64,000 nucleotides of DNA from Haemophilus parainfluenzae (GTDB lineage: Bacteria > Pseudomonadota > Gammaproteobacteria > Enterobacterales > Pasteurellaceae), in assembly GCF_003252795.1 (NCBI RefSeq), contig NZ_QEPQ01000003.1, forward strand, positions 372,001 to 436,000. The letters run 5' to 3'. Within the stretch, counting starts at the first letter, position 1. Every line of letters begins with the position of its first letter. A program made the translations under genes and the position numbers. Shown here piece by piece: positions 56,172 to 64,000 of the stretch. The notes below the pieces were generated by a model. The model saw only the letters and a list, made by a program, of their open reading frames with translations. It had not been told where the DNA came from and did not search any database.

Positions 56172-57320
56172 ATGTTAGAACAACCCCTTTCATCCGAAAC
56201 GAATACAAAAAAGATTAACTTAATGGATTTAACGCGTCAGCAGATGCGTGAGTTTTTTGCTGAATTAGGCGAGAAACCATTTCGTGCAGATCAATTAGTA
56301 AAATGGATTTATCATTTTGGCGAAGATAACTTCGACAATATGACCAATATTAATAAAAAATTACGAGAAAAATTAAAAGCGGTCGCGGAAATTAAAGCGC
56401 CAGAAGTCGCAGTTGAGCAACGCTCTGCGGATGGCACCATTAAATGGGCGATGCAGGTAGGTGAACAACAAGTTGAAACGGTCTATATTCCTGAGGCGGA
56501 TCGCGCAACACTTTGTGTTTCTTCTCAAGTAGGCTGTGCCTTAGCTTGTACCTTTTGTTCGACAGCACAGCAAGGCTTTAACCGTAATTTAACGGTGTCT
56601 GAAATTATTGGGCAGGTTTGGCGTGCATCAAAAATTATCGGTAATTTTGGTGTGACGGGTGTTCGTCCGATTACCAATGTGGTGATGATGGGCATGGGTG
56701 AACCTTTGTTAAATGTGGCCAATGTTGTACCCGCGATGGAAATTATGCTCGATGATTTCGCGTATGGATTGTCTAAACGACGCGTGACGTTATCTACTTC
56801 AGGTGTCGTGCCTGCGCTCGATATGTTACGTGATAAGATTGATGTAGCATTGGCCATTTCACTTCACGCACCTAATGATGAATTGCGTGATGAAATTATG
56901 CCGATCAATAAAAAATATAACATCAAAATGTTGATGGATTCGGTACATAGATACTTAGAAGTATCAAATGCTAACCATGGCAAAGTGACTATTGAATATG
57001 TGTTGTTAGATCACGTGAATGATGGTACAGAACATGCGCATCAATTAGCTCAAGTGTTAAAAAATACCCCGTGTAAAATTAACTTGATCCCATGGAACCC
57101 GTTCCCAGAAGCGCCTTATGGTAAAAGCTCAAATAGCCGTGTCGATCGTTTCCAAAAAACCTTAATGGAATACGGTTTTACGGTGATTGTGCGCAAAACT
57201 CGTGGTGATGATATTGATGCCGCTTGTGGTCAGTTGGCGGGGGATGTGATCGACCGAACCAAACGTACAGCAATGAAACGTAAGTTTGGCGAAGGTATTG
57301 ACGTAAAAGCTGTTAACTAA
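56172..57320 (+). CDS. rlmN: Dual-specificity rRNA/tRNA adenine-C2 methyltransferase RlmN
   Basis: A 382-residue radical SAM enzyme methylating A2503 of 23S rRNA and A37 of tRNAs. The iron-sulfur motif is CALACTFC (CX3CX2C, with two residues of each spacer as in the family), the SAM region [10 protein letters not shown], and the C-terminal catalytic Cys lies in [13 protein letters not shown]. First of the rlmN-pilW-rodZ-ispG-hisS-yfgM block. Confidence 0.96.
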   Translation: MLEQPLSSETNTKKINLMDLTRQQMREFFAELGEKPFRADQLVKWIYHFGEDNFDNMTNINKKLREKLKAVAEIKAPEVAVEQRSADGTIKWAMQVGEQQVETVYIPEADRATLCVSSQVGCALACTFCSTAQQGFNRNLTVSEIIGQVWRASKIIGNFGVTGVRPITNVVMMGMGEPLLNVANVVPAMEIMLDDFAYGLSKRRVTLSTSGVVPALDMLRDKIDVALAISLHAPNDELRDEIMPINKKYNIKMLMDSVHRYLEVSNANHGKVTIEYVLLDHVNDGTEHAHQLAQVLKNTPCKINLIPWNPFPEAPYGKSSNSRVDRFQKTLMEYGFTVIVRKTRGDDIDAACGQLAGDVIDRTKRTAMKRKFGEGIDVKAVN

Positions 57321-57389
57321 GCTAAATATAGCAATACTTGTAAAGGGAAAATGGCCTGGAGAAGAGTGATAAGATAGAGGAGTGATAAG

Positions 57390-57932
57390 ATGAAATTAAT
57401 CTCAATTAACATTCTAAGTGCGGTCATTTTTCCTTTTGTTTTTTCTGCTTGCGTCTCTCAGTCTTCAGTTGACTTTAATAAACAACAAGCAGCAAAAGCC
57501 CGAGTTGAATTGGCATTAGGCTATCTGCAACAAGAGGATTTTGTTCAAGCAAAACTGAATTTAGATAAAGCCTTTGAACATGATGACCACTATTATCTTG
57601 TGCACTCGGCACTTGCGCATTTTTATCAATTACAAGGCGATACGGAAAAAGCGAAGCAAGCTTATTTACAGGCGATTAAGTTAGACGATAAGCAAGGTGA
57701 TGTGTATAACAACTTCGGTGCTTTTTTATGTGGGCAAGGTGAGTTTGAACAAGCTTATTCACAATTTAATGCGGCACTCGCTGCACCGAATTATTATCAT
57801 CAAGCTGATACTTACGAAAATATGGCACTTTGTGCTTTTGCCGGAAAACAAACCGATGTTTATCAACAAGCGTTGGATAAATTACGCCAAGTTGATCCTT
57901 CTAGAGCGGAAAAGCTCCGTTCACTCAAATAA
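57390..57932 (+). CDS. pilW: Type IV pilus biogenesis TPR lipoprotein PilW (PilF)
   Basis: A 180-residue outer-membrane lipoprotein with lipobox FSAC (Cys 21) and TPR repeats (for example ALGYLQQEDFVQAKLNLDKA and GDVYNNFGAFLCGQGEFEQA). PilF/PilW proteins help assemble the PilQ secretin used in pili and DNA uptake. Its signal peptide is partly encoded by an uptake sequence (near 57417). A tandem repeat AGTGATAAGAT spans the start region. Confidence 0.87.
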   Translation: MKLISINILSAVIFPFVFSACVSQSSVDFNKQQAAKARVELALGYLQQEDFVQAKLNLDKAFEHDDHYYLVHSALAHFYQLQGDTEKAKQAYLQAIKLDDKQGDVYNNFGAFLCGQGEFEQAYSQFNAALAAPNYYHQADTYENMALCAFAGKQTDVYQQALDKLRQVDPSRAEKLRSLK

Positions 57933-58006
57933 TCATTGCCAAAAGCCCCTTTCGACTTTAGAATTTAGCATTTAGTTTTTTATTGCTATTTCTTTATTTT
58001 ATACCT

Positions 58007-59035
58007 ATGAATACAATCCTTGAACAAACCGAAAAAACAGACATCTCCTTTGGGGATAAACTTCGTCAAACTCGCGAAGCATTAAATCTTTCTCTGGAAG
58101 ATGCTGCAAAGGCGATATCTTTGCGCCCAAGTATTTTGGAGCAATTAGAAAATAATGAATTTGTCCAAAAAAATGTGCCATCAACTTTTATGAAAGGGTA
58201 TGTGCGTAGTTATACAAAATTTTTACGCATTCCTGAGAGTGAATGGGCGCATTTGACCTTTGGTGAAGCATATAAAAACGATTTAGGTAAGAATGCACGC
58301 GCGACGCGTTCAGTAAACCAATACTCATCTCATAGTCGCTGGGTCGGCACACTTACAACCATTATTTTACTCGCGGCTGTTGGGATGACTGGCTTATGGT
58401 GGTGGCAGAATTATCAAAAATCAAACGAAGAACGTGATAATTTAGTGCAAACCTACGTTGAAAAAGAAAAAACAGCAGAGGCACCGGCTACTCATTCGAA
58501 TGAAATTCCAGTAACAGTAAATAGTCAGCCTGCGGTGTCAAGCAATGAAACTACGTCTGTAGCGGAAAAAATAAATAATGCTACTGAACCCGCTGTTTCA
58601 ACGACTCAAGAAAATCAAGTTCAACCAGTAAGTGCAGAAGCTTCAACTGTCGCAACTTCAGCACCTACCGTTGAACAAGCTCAAGCACCTGTTGTGGAAC
58701 AAACATTACCTAATACAGAACCAACAACAGAGCCAACCGTACCAGATGCGCAAAGTGCGGTTGAAAATCCAGCCATTTCTGAAGCGCCAACCACAGCGAA
58801 AGGCGATCTCGTTATTGAGATCACAAAGAATTCAAGTTGGATTAGTGTGAAAGACCAAAACCGTAAAGTATTAGCGCAAAAAGAATATAAACAAGGCGAA
58901 GTCTTAACCTTTAATGGTAATGACTATGCATTGATTATTGGTGCGCCGGGTAACGTTCGCATTACTTATAAAGGCGAAGCGTATCCTCTTACCGTTGATG
59001 GCCGTGTGGCTAAATTTAAATTACCAAAACCTTAA
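58007..59035 (+). CDS. rodZ: Cytoskeletal protein RodZ
   Basis: A 342-residue single-pass membrane protein linking MreB to the elongation machinery. Cytoplasmic Xre-type helix-turn-helix (LRQTREALNLSLEDAAKAIS), transmembrane helix (TLTTIILLAAVGMTGLWWW, about 105-123), a long Thr/Pro/Glu-rich linker (about 140-260) and a C-terminal beta domain (DLVIEITKNSSWISVKD). The frame opens at 57983 but ATG 58007 gives the family N terminus. No strong Shine-Dalgarno site is visible. Confidence 0.93.
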   Translation: MNTILEQTEKTDISFGDKLRQTREALNLSLEDAAKAISLRPSILEQLENNEFVQKNVPSTFMKGYVRSYTKFLRIPESEWAHLTFGEAYKNDLGKNARATRSVNQYSSHSRWVGTLTTIILLAAVGMTGLWWWQNYQKSNEERDNLVQTYVEKEKTAEAPATHSNEIPVTVNSQPAVSSNETTSVAEKINNATEPAVSTTQENQVQPVSAEASTVATSAPTVEQAQAPVVEQTLPNTEPTTEPTVPDAQSAVENPAISEAPTTAKGDLVIEITKNSSWISVKDQNRKVLAQKEYKQGEVLTFNGNDYALIIGAPGNVRITYKGEAYPLTVDGRVAKFKLPKP

Positions 59036-59053
59036 CGAATAATTTACGAAAGA

Positions 59054-60160
59054 ATGTCAGCAGTAAAACCTACTATCAAACGTCGTGAATCGACAAAAAT
59101 TTATGTGGGCAATGTACCAATCGGTGGTGATGCGCCGATTGCCGTACAATCCATGACAAATACTCGCACAACTGATGTTGAAGCGACCGTTGCACAGATT
59201 AAATCGTTGGAACGTGTCGGCGCAGATATTGTGCGCGTTTCTGTTCCCACCATGGATGCCGCCGAAGCGTTTAAAATCATTAAACAGCAAGTGAATGTGC
59301 CATTAGTGGCGGATATTCATTTTGACTATCGCATTGCGTTAAAAGTGGCTGAATATGGGGTGGATTGCTTACGTATTAATCCAGGTAATATCGGTCGTGA
59401 AGATCGTATTCGAGCAGTGGTTGATTGTGCACGCGATAAAAATATCCCGATCCGTATTGGTGTCAATGCTGGCTCATTAGAAAAAGACATCCAAGAGAAA
59501 TTTGGCGAGCCAACACCTGAAGCCTTATTAGAGTCAGCATTACGCCATGTTGAGATTTTAGATCGTTTGAACTTCGATCAATTTAAAGTGAGCGTAAAAG
59601 CATCTGATGTCTTCCTTGCGGTGGAATCTTACCGTTTACTGGCAAAAGCCATTAAACAGCCGTTGCATTTAGGTATTACGGAAGCAGGTGGTGCACGTGC
59701 CGGTGCGGTGAAATCTGCAATTGGTTTAGGTATGTTGTTAGCGGAAGGTATTGGTGATACCTTGCGTGTCTCTTTAGCCGCCGATCCTGTAGAAGAAATC
59801 AAAGTTGGCTTTGATATTTTGAAATCGTTACGTATTCGTTCTCGCGGGATTAACTTTATTGCTTGCCCAACTTGTTCACGTCAAGAGTTTGATGTGATTG
59901 GCACGGTGAATGCACTGGAACAACGTTTAGAAGATATTATCACCCCAATGGATGTGTCTATTATTGGTTGTGTGGTAAATGGCCCTGGTGAAGCATTAGT
60001 GTCTGACCTCGGTGTTACCGGTGGTAATAAGAAAAGTGGTTATTATTTAGATGGCGAGCGTCAAAAAGAACGTTTTGACAACGACGCGATTATTGACCAA
60101 TTAGAAGCAAAAATTCGTGCCAAAGTAGCACAACAAGATCCAAAAAATCGAATTATTTAA
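59054..60160 (+). CDS. ispG: 4-hydroxy-3-methylbut-2-enyl diphosphate synthase IspG
   Basis: A 368-residue MEP-pathway iron-sulfur enzyme. N-terminal TIM barrel ([20 protein letters not shown]) and C-terminal cluster cysteines [10 protein letters not shown] and [10 protein letters not shown]. Part of the conserved rodZ-ispG-hisS run; hisS starts 9 bases later. Confidence 0.97.
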   Translation: MSAVKPTIKRRESTKIYVGNVPIGGDAPIAVQSMTNTRTTDVEATVAQIKSLERVGADIVRVSVPTMDAAEAFKIIKQQVNVPLVADIHFDYRIALKVAEYGVDCLRINPGNIGREDRIRAVVDCARDKNIPIRIGVNAGSLEKDIQEKFGEPTPEALLESALRHVEILDRLNFDQFKVSVKASDVFLAVESYRLLAKAIKQPLHLGITEAGGARAGAVKSAIGLGMLLAEGIGDTLRVSLAADPVEEIKVGFDILKSLRIRSRGINFIACPTCSRQEFDVIGTVNALEQRLEDIITPMDVSIIGCVVNGPGEALVSDLGVTGGNKKSGYYLDGERQKERFDNDAIIDQLEAKIRAKVAQQDPKNRII

Positions 60161-60169
60161 GGAAAACTC

Positions 60170-61441
60170 GTGGCAAAAAATATTCAAGCAATTCGTGGGA
60201 TGAATGACTGTTCCCCAACTGAATCTCCACTTTGGCAATGGATTGAAGGACAGGTTCGACAAATTTTAAGCAGCTACGGCTATTCAGAAGTGCGTATGCC
60301 AATCGTAGAAAGTACGCCATTATTTGCTCGTGCAATTGGTGAAGTCACAGATGTCGTCTCAAAAGAAATGTACACATTTTGGGATAATGATGAGCAATTA
60401 ACGCTTCGTCCAGAAGGTACGGCAGGATGTGTGCGTGCTGCGATTGAGCATGGTTGGATTTACAACAATGAACAACGTTTATGGTACATGGGACCGATGT
60501 TCCGTCATGAACGTCCACAAAAAGGTCGTTATCGTCAATTCCACCAAGCGGGTGTAGAAGTATTTGGTATCGCAACCCCTGAAATTGATGCGGAGCTAAT
60601 TATTTTAACGGCTCGTTTGTGGAAAGCATTAGGTATTGATCAACATGTTTCTCTTCAATTAAATTCGATTGGTTCATTAGAAGCACGTGCAAACTATCGC
60701 TCTGCATTAGTGGCCTTCTTAGAAAATCACCAAGATTTAATGAGCGAAGAAGAGAAAGAACGTCTTGTAAAAAATCCATTACGTATTTTGGATACTAAAA
60801 ATCAAGCATTACAAGATGTATTGGACGGTGCGCCAAAATTATTGGATTATTTAGACGATGAAAGTCGCGAGCATTTTGCGCAGTTATGCGGTCTATTAGA
60901 TTCGGTTGGCATTCAATATGAAATTAATCCAAAATTGGTTCGTGGCTTAGACTATTATAATAAAACCGTATTTGAATGGGTGACTTCAGCATTAGGTGCA
61001 CAAGGCACCGTATGTGGTGGTGGACGTTATGATGGCTTAGTTGAACAACTTGGTGGTCACGCAACAAGCGGAGTCGGTTTCGCAATGGGCTTAGAGCGTT
61101 TAGTGCTACTCGTTCAAGAAGTGAATAAATCGATTCCGGTAAAAAGTGCGGTAGATATTTACGTTGTTTATCAAGGTGAAGGCACAACATTAGCCGCATT
61201 CCAACTCGCTGAAAAACTTCGCTCAGAATTACCGCACTTAAGCACCATGTTGCATTGCAGCGGCGGTAACTTTAAAAAACAATTTAAACGCGCTGATAAA
61301 TCAGGTGCAACCCTTGCCCTTGTGCTCGGTGAAAGCGAAGTGCAAAATAATCAAGTAGTGGTAAAACACTTACTTGGCGCAGCTGAGCAACAAACCATTG
61401 ATGTGACCAATTTAATTGAACACGTGAAAGCTCAATTTTAA
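60170..61441 (+). CDS. hisS: Histidyl-tRNA synthetase
   Basis: A 423-residue class II synthetase with a GTG start ([15 protein letters not shown]) after AAGGAAAA. Motif 1 region [18 protein letters not shown], motif 2 [17 protein letters not shown], the histidine signatures [15 protein letters not shown], and motif 3 [14 protein letters not shown]. Two uptake sequences lie inside. Confidence 0.97.
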   Translation: MAKNIQAIRGMNDCSPTESPLWQWIEGQVRQILSSYGYSEVRMPIVESTPLFARAIGEVTDVVSKEMYTFWDNDEQLTLRPEGTAGCVRAAIEHGWIYNNEQRLWYMGPMFRHERPQKGRYRQFHQAGVEVFGIATPEIDAELIILTARLWKALGIDQHVSLQLNSIGSLEARANYRSALVAFLENHQDLMSEEEKERLVKNPLRILDTKNQALQDVLDGAPKLLDYLDDESREHFAQLCGLLDSVGIQYEINPKLVRGLDYYNKTVFEWVTSALGAQGTVCGGGRYDGLVEQLGGHATSGVGFAMGLERLVLLVQEVNKSIPVKSAVDIYVVYQGEGTTLAAFQLAEKLRSELPHLSTMLHCSGGNFKKQFKRADKSGATLALVLGESEVQNNQVVVKHLLGAAEQQTIDVTNLIEHVKAQF

Positions 61442-61459
61442 TTTTAGAAGGATAGGAAA

Positions 61460-62074
61460 ATGGCATATACCATTGAAGAAGAACAAGAACTGAATCAGTT
61501 AAAAGAGTGGTGGAAAGACAATGGCAAAGCCATTATTGCCGCTTTTATTCTTGGCGTAGGCGGGATGTTGGGCTGGCGTTATTGGCAGTCTTATCAAGCT
61601 AATCAAATCATGCAAGCGTCTGCTGAATATGATGCTCTAGTTTATACTGCAAACAAAGATGCCGCAGCACAACAAGCTAAAGTGGCTGAATTTGTGAAAG
61701 CACATGATAAAACCAGCTATGCGGTATTTAGCTTATTAGATGAAGCAAAAGGTTTCGTTGCAAAACAAGATTACGCTTCTGCTGAAAACAGTTTGAAACA
61801 AGCGATTGCTCAATCACAAGATGATATCTTAACGTCTCTTGCGGCACTTCGTTTGTCAGCCGTGCAATTCCAACAAGGTCAATTTGATGCCGCATTAGCA
61901 AGTCTAAATCAAGTGAAAAGCCAAGGCTTTAGTGCGCGTAAAGATCTTTTAGCGGGCGATATTCAAGTCGCAAAAGGTGATGTGAATGGTGCTAAAGCAA
62001 GTTTTGAAAATGCACAGAAAAACGGTAACCCGTTAGAAAAACAAATGGCGCAGATGAAATTAAATAATCTGTAA
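61460..62074 (+). CDS. yfgM: YfgM family periplasmic chaperone-associated protein
   Basis: A 204-residue type II membrane protein: cytoplasmic N terminus (EEEQELNQLKEWWKDNGK), one transmembrane helix (about 24-42) and a periplasmic TPR domain. In E. coli YfgM partners with PpiD at the Sec translocon; ppiD is also in this window. bamB, which follows in E. coli, is absent. Confidence 0.92.
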   Translation: MAYTIEEEQELNQLKEWWKDNGKAIIAAFILGVGGMLGWRYWQSYQANQIMQASAEYDALVYTANKDAAAQQAKVAEFVKAHDKTSYAVFSLLDEAKGFVAKQDYASAENSLKQAIAQSQDDILTSLAALRLSAVQFQQGQFDAALASLNQVKSQGFSARKDLLAGDIQVAKGDVNGAKASFENAQKNGNPLEKQMAQMKLNNL

Positions 62075-62084
62075 TATTTTAATT

Positions 62085-62109
62085 AGCCCGAATTGTTCGG
62101 GCTTTTTTA
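62085..62109 (+). terminator. Terminator of the hisS-yfgM transcript
   Basis: AGCCCGAA, TTG loop, TTCGGGCT and then TTTTT, 10 bases after the yfgM stop. Confidence 0.92.
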
Positions 62110-62125
62110 TTGGATTTTTGATCTT

Positions 62126-62569
62126 ATGATTCAGAAACCTATTTTGCCGCCACCTGTTATTTTTCTTGGTTGTGCACTTATCATGGCATATTTGCCTAAT
62201 CTTTATCCGTTATCAACCAATGTACTCATTGCTTATTTGATGGTATTGGTTTCTTCTGTCATCGCTTTTTTTAGTCTTTGGCAATTCTATAAAAGAAAAG
62301 CAAATATCAATCCAATTCACTTAGAAAAAAGTGATGTGTTTGTGGCAAATGGTATTTATCGTTTTAGCCGTAATCCCATGTATTTAAGCTTAGCGGGTTT
62401 GTTAGTGGCATGGGCGGTTTATTTGCAAAGTGCGGTCAGTTTTCTCGGTGTTTTTCTGTTTATTTATCTCATCACACAATGGCAAATTAAGCCTGAAGAA
62501 TACTGGTTAGAGAAGATGTTTGGTGAGTCTTATTTAGCTTATAAGAAAAAAGTCAGACGTTGGATTTAA
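62126..62569 (+). CDS. Isoprenylcysteine carboxylmethyltransferase-like membrane protein
   Basis: A 147-residue protein with about four hydrophobic helices and the ICMT/PEMT C-terminal block GIYRFSRNPMYLSLAG (about residues 79-94) and EYWLEKMFGESYLAYKKKVRRW. Bacterial members are SAM-dependent methyltransferases of unknown substrate. A TTG-started frame from 62093 would begin inside the yfgM terminator; ATG 62126 is better. An uptake sequence encodes SAVS. Confidence 0.8.
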   Translation: MIQKPILPPPVIFLGCALIMAYLPNLYPLSTNVLIAYLMVLVSSVIAFFSLWQFYKRKANINPIHLEKSDVFVANGIYRFSRNPMYLSLAGLLVAWAVYLQSAVSFLGVFLFIYLITQWQIKPEEYWLEKMFGESYLAYKKKVRRWI

Positions 62570-62574
62570 CCAAT

Positions 62575-62606
62575 AAAAAAAATCGCCTAAAAAAAGGCGA
62601 TTTTTT
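62575..62606. terminator. Bidirectional terminator between the ICMT-like gene and sodA
   Basis: AAAAAAAATCGCCT, A6 loop, AGGCGATTTTTT between convergent genes. Confidence 0.9.
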
Positions 62607-62622
62607 ACATTTTGAAAAGCGA

Positions 62623-63270
62623 TTATTTAGCTGAACATCCGCAGTTTGCTAATTTTTTAGCTAAACGCTCTGCCACGAAATCCCAGTTCACTACGTTCCA
62701 GAATTCTTTGATGTAGTCTGGACGACGGTTTTGGAATTTCAAGTAGTAAGCGTGTTCCCAAACGTCTAAACCTAAAAGTGGGAAACCTTCACAACCAGCG
62801 ATTTCTTTACCCATTAATGGAGAATCTTGGTTTGCGGTAGAAACAACAGATAATTTACCTTGGTTAATCACTAACCATGCCCAACCTGAACCGAAACGAG
62901 TCGCTGCTGCTTTTTCAAATTCAGCTTTGAAGTTTTCTACAGAACCGAAATCACGTTCGATAGCTGCTTTTAAATCACCTTGTAAAGTTGTGCCTTTTTT
63001 CAATGATTTCCAGAATAAGCTGTGGTTTGCGTGACCGCCAGCGTTGTTACGTAATGCAGTACGTTTTTCAGCTGGGATTTTATCTAATTGGCTGATTAAT
63101 TGGCCTGCACACATTTCAGAAAATTCAGCGGGTAAAGTTTCTAACACGGCATTTGCATTATTTACATATGCTTGGTGGTGTTTAGAGTGGTGAATTTCCA
63201 TTGTTTGTGCATCAAAATGTGGTTCTAACGCATCATAAGCGTAGCCTAATTCAGGTAGAGTATAAGACAT
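62623..63270 (-). CDS. sodA: Superoxide dismutase SodA, Mn type
   Basis: A 215-residue Fe/Mn superoxide dismutase. Metal ligands: His in [11 protein letters not shown], His in [13 protein letters not shown], Asp and His in DVWEHAYYL. The Mn-type block [20 protein letters not shown] is present. It ends in an unusual Cys pair (NCGCSAK). FNR-like and palindromic sites upstream suggest repression without oxygen. Divergent from ccmA as in H. influenzae. Confidence 0.95.
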   Translation of the reverse strand: MSYTLPELGYAYDALEPHFDAQTMEIHHSKHHQAYVNNANAVLETLPAEFSEMCAGQLISQLDKIPAEKRTALRNNAGGHANHSLFWKSLKKGTTLQGDLKAAIERDFGSVENFKAEFEKAAATRFGSGWAWLVINQGKLSVVSTANQDSPLMGKEIAGCEGFPLLGLDVWEHAYYLKFQNRRPDYIKEFWNVVNWDFVAERLAKKLANCGCSAK

Positions 63271-63305
63271 AATATGTTCCTTTTTTAAATGAAGTTAAGG
63301 TAATG

Positions 63306-63329
63306 TTTTTGATAAAACAACATCAAAAA
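63306..63329 (-). promoter_or_regulatory. Perfect inverted repeat in the sodA leader
   Basis: TTTTTGAT-AAAACAAC-ATCAAAAA: two 8-base arms around an 8-base spacer, about 36 bases upstream of the sodA start codon and near the inferred transcription start. Arms look like FNR half sites but the spacing is wrong for FNR. Confidence 0.5.
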
Positions 63330-63352
63330 GTAACTAAATAGTAGCAGAAAAT

Positions 63353-63366
63353 TTGATTTAGATCAG
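63353..63366 (-). promoter_or_regulatory. FNR-like site overlapping the sodA promoter
   Basis: TTGAT-TTAG-ATCAG matches the FNR consensus at 9 of 10 positions. A candidate -10 (TACTAT on the minus strand, 63343-63338) places this site over the -35 region, which suits repression in the absence of oxygen. Confidence 0.6.
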
Positions 63367-63482
63367 TAAATCTTTTAATTATTTGATTATCTGATGAAAA
63401 AGCTAGGAAAATTTAGTTTGTTTTAAATCAATAAACACACCGATCTACTTCTAAATAGTTATACCTTTTAGCCCTTAAAATC

Positions 63483-63510
63483 TCGTCAAAATTTCCCCTT
63501 GTGGTAGAAT
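63483..63510 (+). promoter_or_regulatory. Possible ccmA promoter
   Basis: TAGAAT at 63505-63510 as -10 with a weak -35 (TCGTCA, 63483-63488), 16-base spacer, 44 bases before the ccmA start. Confidence 0.4.
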
Positions 63511-63553
63511 ACCCGCTGATTTTTCACAAGATTTTATTTTTAAGGCTGAGACT

Positions 63554-64000
63554 ATGTTTCCTGCTCATCAACTTCAATTAGAACAATTAGCGTGCCAACG
63601 GGGCGATCGCGTGTTGTTCACTGATCTTTCACTGCAATTTCAAAGCGGTGATTTCGTGCAAATTGAAGGGCACAATGGTATCGGTAAAACAAGTTTATTG
63701 CGGATTTTAGCCGGCCTTGCACAACCTGTAGAAGGTAAAGTGCGGTGGAATTCAGAAGAGATTACAAAACAACGCGAAGAATACCATCATCAGTTACTTT
63801 ATCTCGGCCATCATTCTGGTGTGAAACCTGAATTAACGGCATGGGAAAATTTAAAATTTTATCAGCAGATTAGTCAAAGCCAGCAAGGCACCGATATTTT
63901 ATGGGATGTGTTGGAAACAGTAGGTTTACTTGGACGTGAAGATTTGCCGGCAGCTCAACTTTCAGCGGGTCAGCAAAAGCGCATTGCCTTGGCGAGATTA
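63554..64000 (+). CDS. ccmA: Heme exporter ATP-binding protein CcmA (3' end beyond window)
   Basis: The first 149 codons of the ATPase of the CcmAB heme-handling exporter for cytochrome c maturation. Walker [19 protein letters not shown]-loop region [20 protein letters not shown] and the signature [14 protein letters not shown] are typical of CcmA. The general ccm operon presumably continues beyond base 64000 and would mature the cytochromes encoded by nrfA and nrfB. Confidence 0.94.
   Translation, partial: MFPAHQLQLEQLACQRGDRVLFTDLSLQFQSGDFVQIEGHNGIGKTSLLRILAGLAQPVEGKVRWNSEEITKQREEYHHQLLYLGHHSGVKPELTAWENLKFYQQISQSQQGTDILWDVLETVGLLGREDLPAAQLSAGQQKRIALARL

Noticed and set aside
1-64000. USS copies mistaken for a CRISPR or mobile repeat family
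   Set aside because: They are short, dispersed, in both orientations, with no regular spacing, spacers or cas genes; they match the known DNA uptake signal.

Overview
This window is chromosomal DNA of a Pasteurellaceae bacterium, almost certainly a Haemophilus close to H. influenzae or H. parainfluenzae. The main evidence is the DNA uptake signal sequence (USS) AAGTGCGGT, of which I located more than 40 exact copies on both strands by eye. Gene content and local gene order also match H. influenzae blocks (alaA-menF-menD-menH, nanE-nanK-siaR-nanA-nagB-nagA, rlmN-pilW-rodZ-ispG-hisS-yfgM). Nearly all genes are ordinary core genes. I saw no tRNA, rRNA, insertion sequence, prophage or CRISPR array.

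Layout. 1-2400: end of era, then a three-gene phospholipid cluster (YnbA-like, PlsC-like, YnbB/CdsA-like). 2.4-7.6 kb: alaA and menaquinone genes menF, menD, menH. 7.6-10.2 kb: an MHS transporter and a lone core-MetE-type methyltransferase. 10.3-19.1 kb (minus strand): a consolidated periplasmic nitrite reductase locus, nrfABCD, followed by its heme-ligation genes nrfE, a DsbE-like thioredoxin and an NrfF-NrfG fusion, then a YhiN-type flavoprotein. 19.1-19.6 kb: regulatory region with FNR-like and NarP-like sites. 19.6-23.8 kb: a 1411-residue trimeric autotransporter adhesin. 23.9-30.4 kb: DUF554 protein, mutM, rpmG, rpmB, radC, coaBC, dut, slmA, yheU, crp. 30.5-30.73 kb: a structured non-coding RNA gene, possibly 6S RNA. 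30.9-38.0 kb: a GlcNAc-type PTS gene divergent from the sialic-acid/amino-sugar operon. 38.1-44.3 kb: recF-dnaN-dnaA divergent from rpmH-rnpA-yidD-yidC. 44.5-51.3 kb: mnmE, mntP, ppiD, hinT, ycfL, nagZ, rlmC. 51.4-54.8 kb: a Yfe/Sit-type Mn/Fe ABC transporter behind a Fur-like box. 55-62.6 kb: pbpG, rlmN, pilW, rodZ, ispG, hisS, yfgM and a small methyltransferase. 62.6-64 kb: sodA and the start of ccmA.

How genes work together. Menaquinone made with MenF/MenD/MenH carries electrons to NrfD-NrfC-NrfB-NrfA during anaerobic growth on nitrite; NrfE and the NrfFG fusion should attach heme to the CWTCK site of NrfA, while ccmA starts the general cytochrome c maturation set. FNR-like sites upstream of nrfA and overlapping the putative sodA promoter fit opposite oxygen control. 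The amino-sugar operon channels N-acetylneuraminate through ManNAc and GlcNAc-6-P to fructose-6-P, and a CRP-like site in its promoter links it to crp a few kb away.

The most interesting points are the structured RNA downstream of crp; the nan/nag operon facing a PTS gene where H. influenzae has its sialic acid TRAP transporter; the substituted catalytic motif in the YnbA-like enzyme; the NarP/FNR architecture at nrfA; the internal ~285-bp repeat in the adhesin; and a recurrent one-base USS variant (AAGAGCGGT). All assignments are by reading the sequence; no database search was run.
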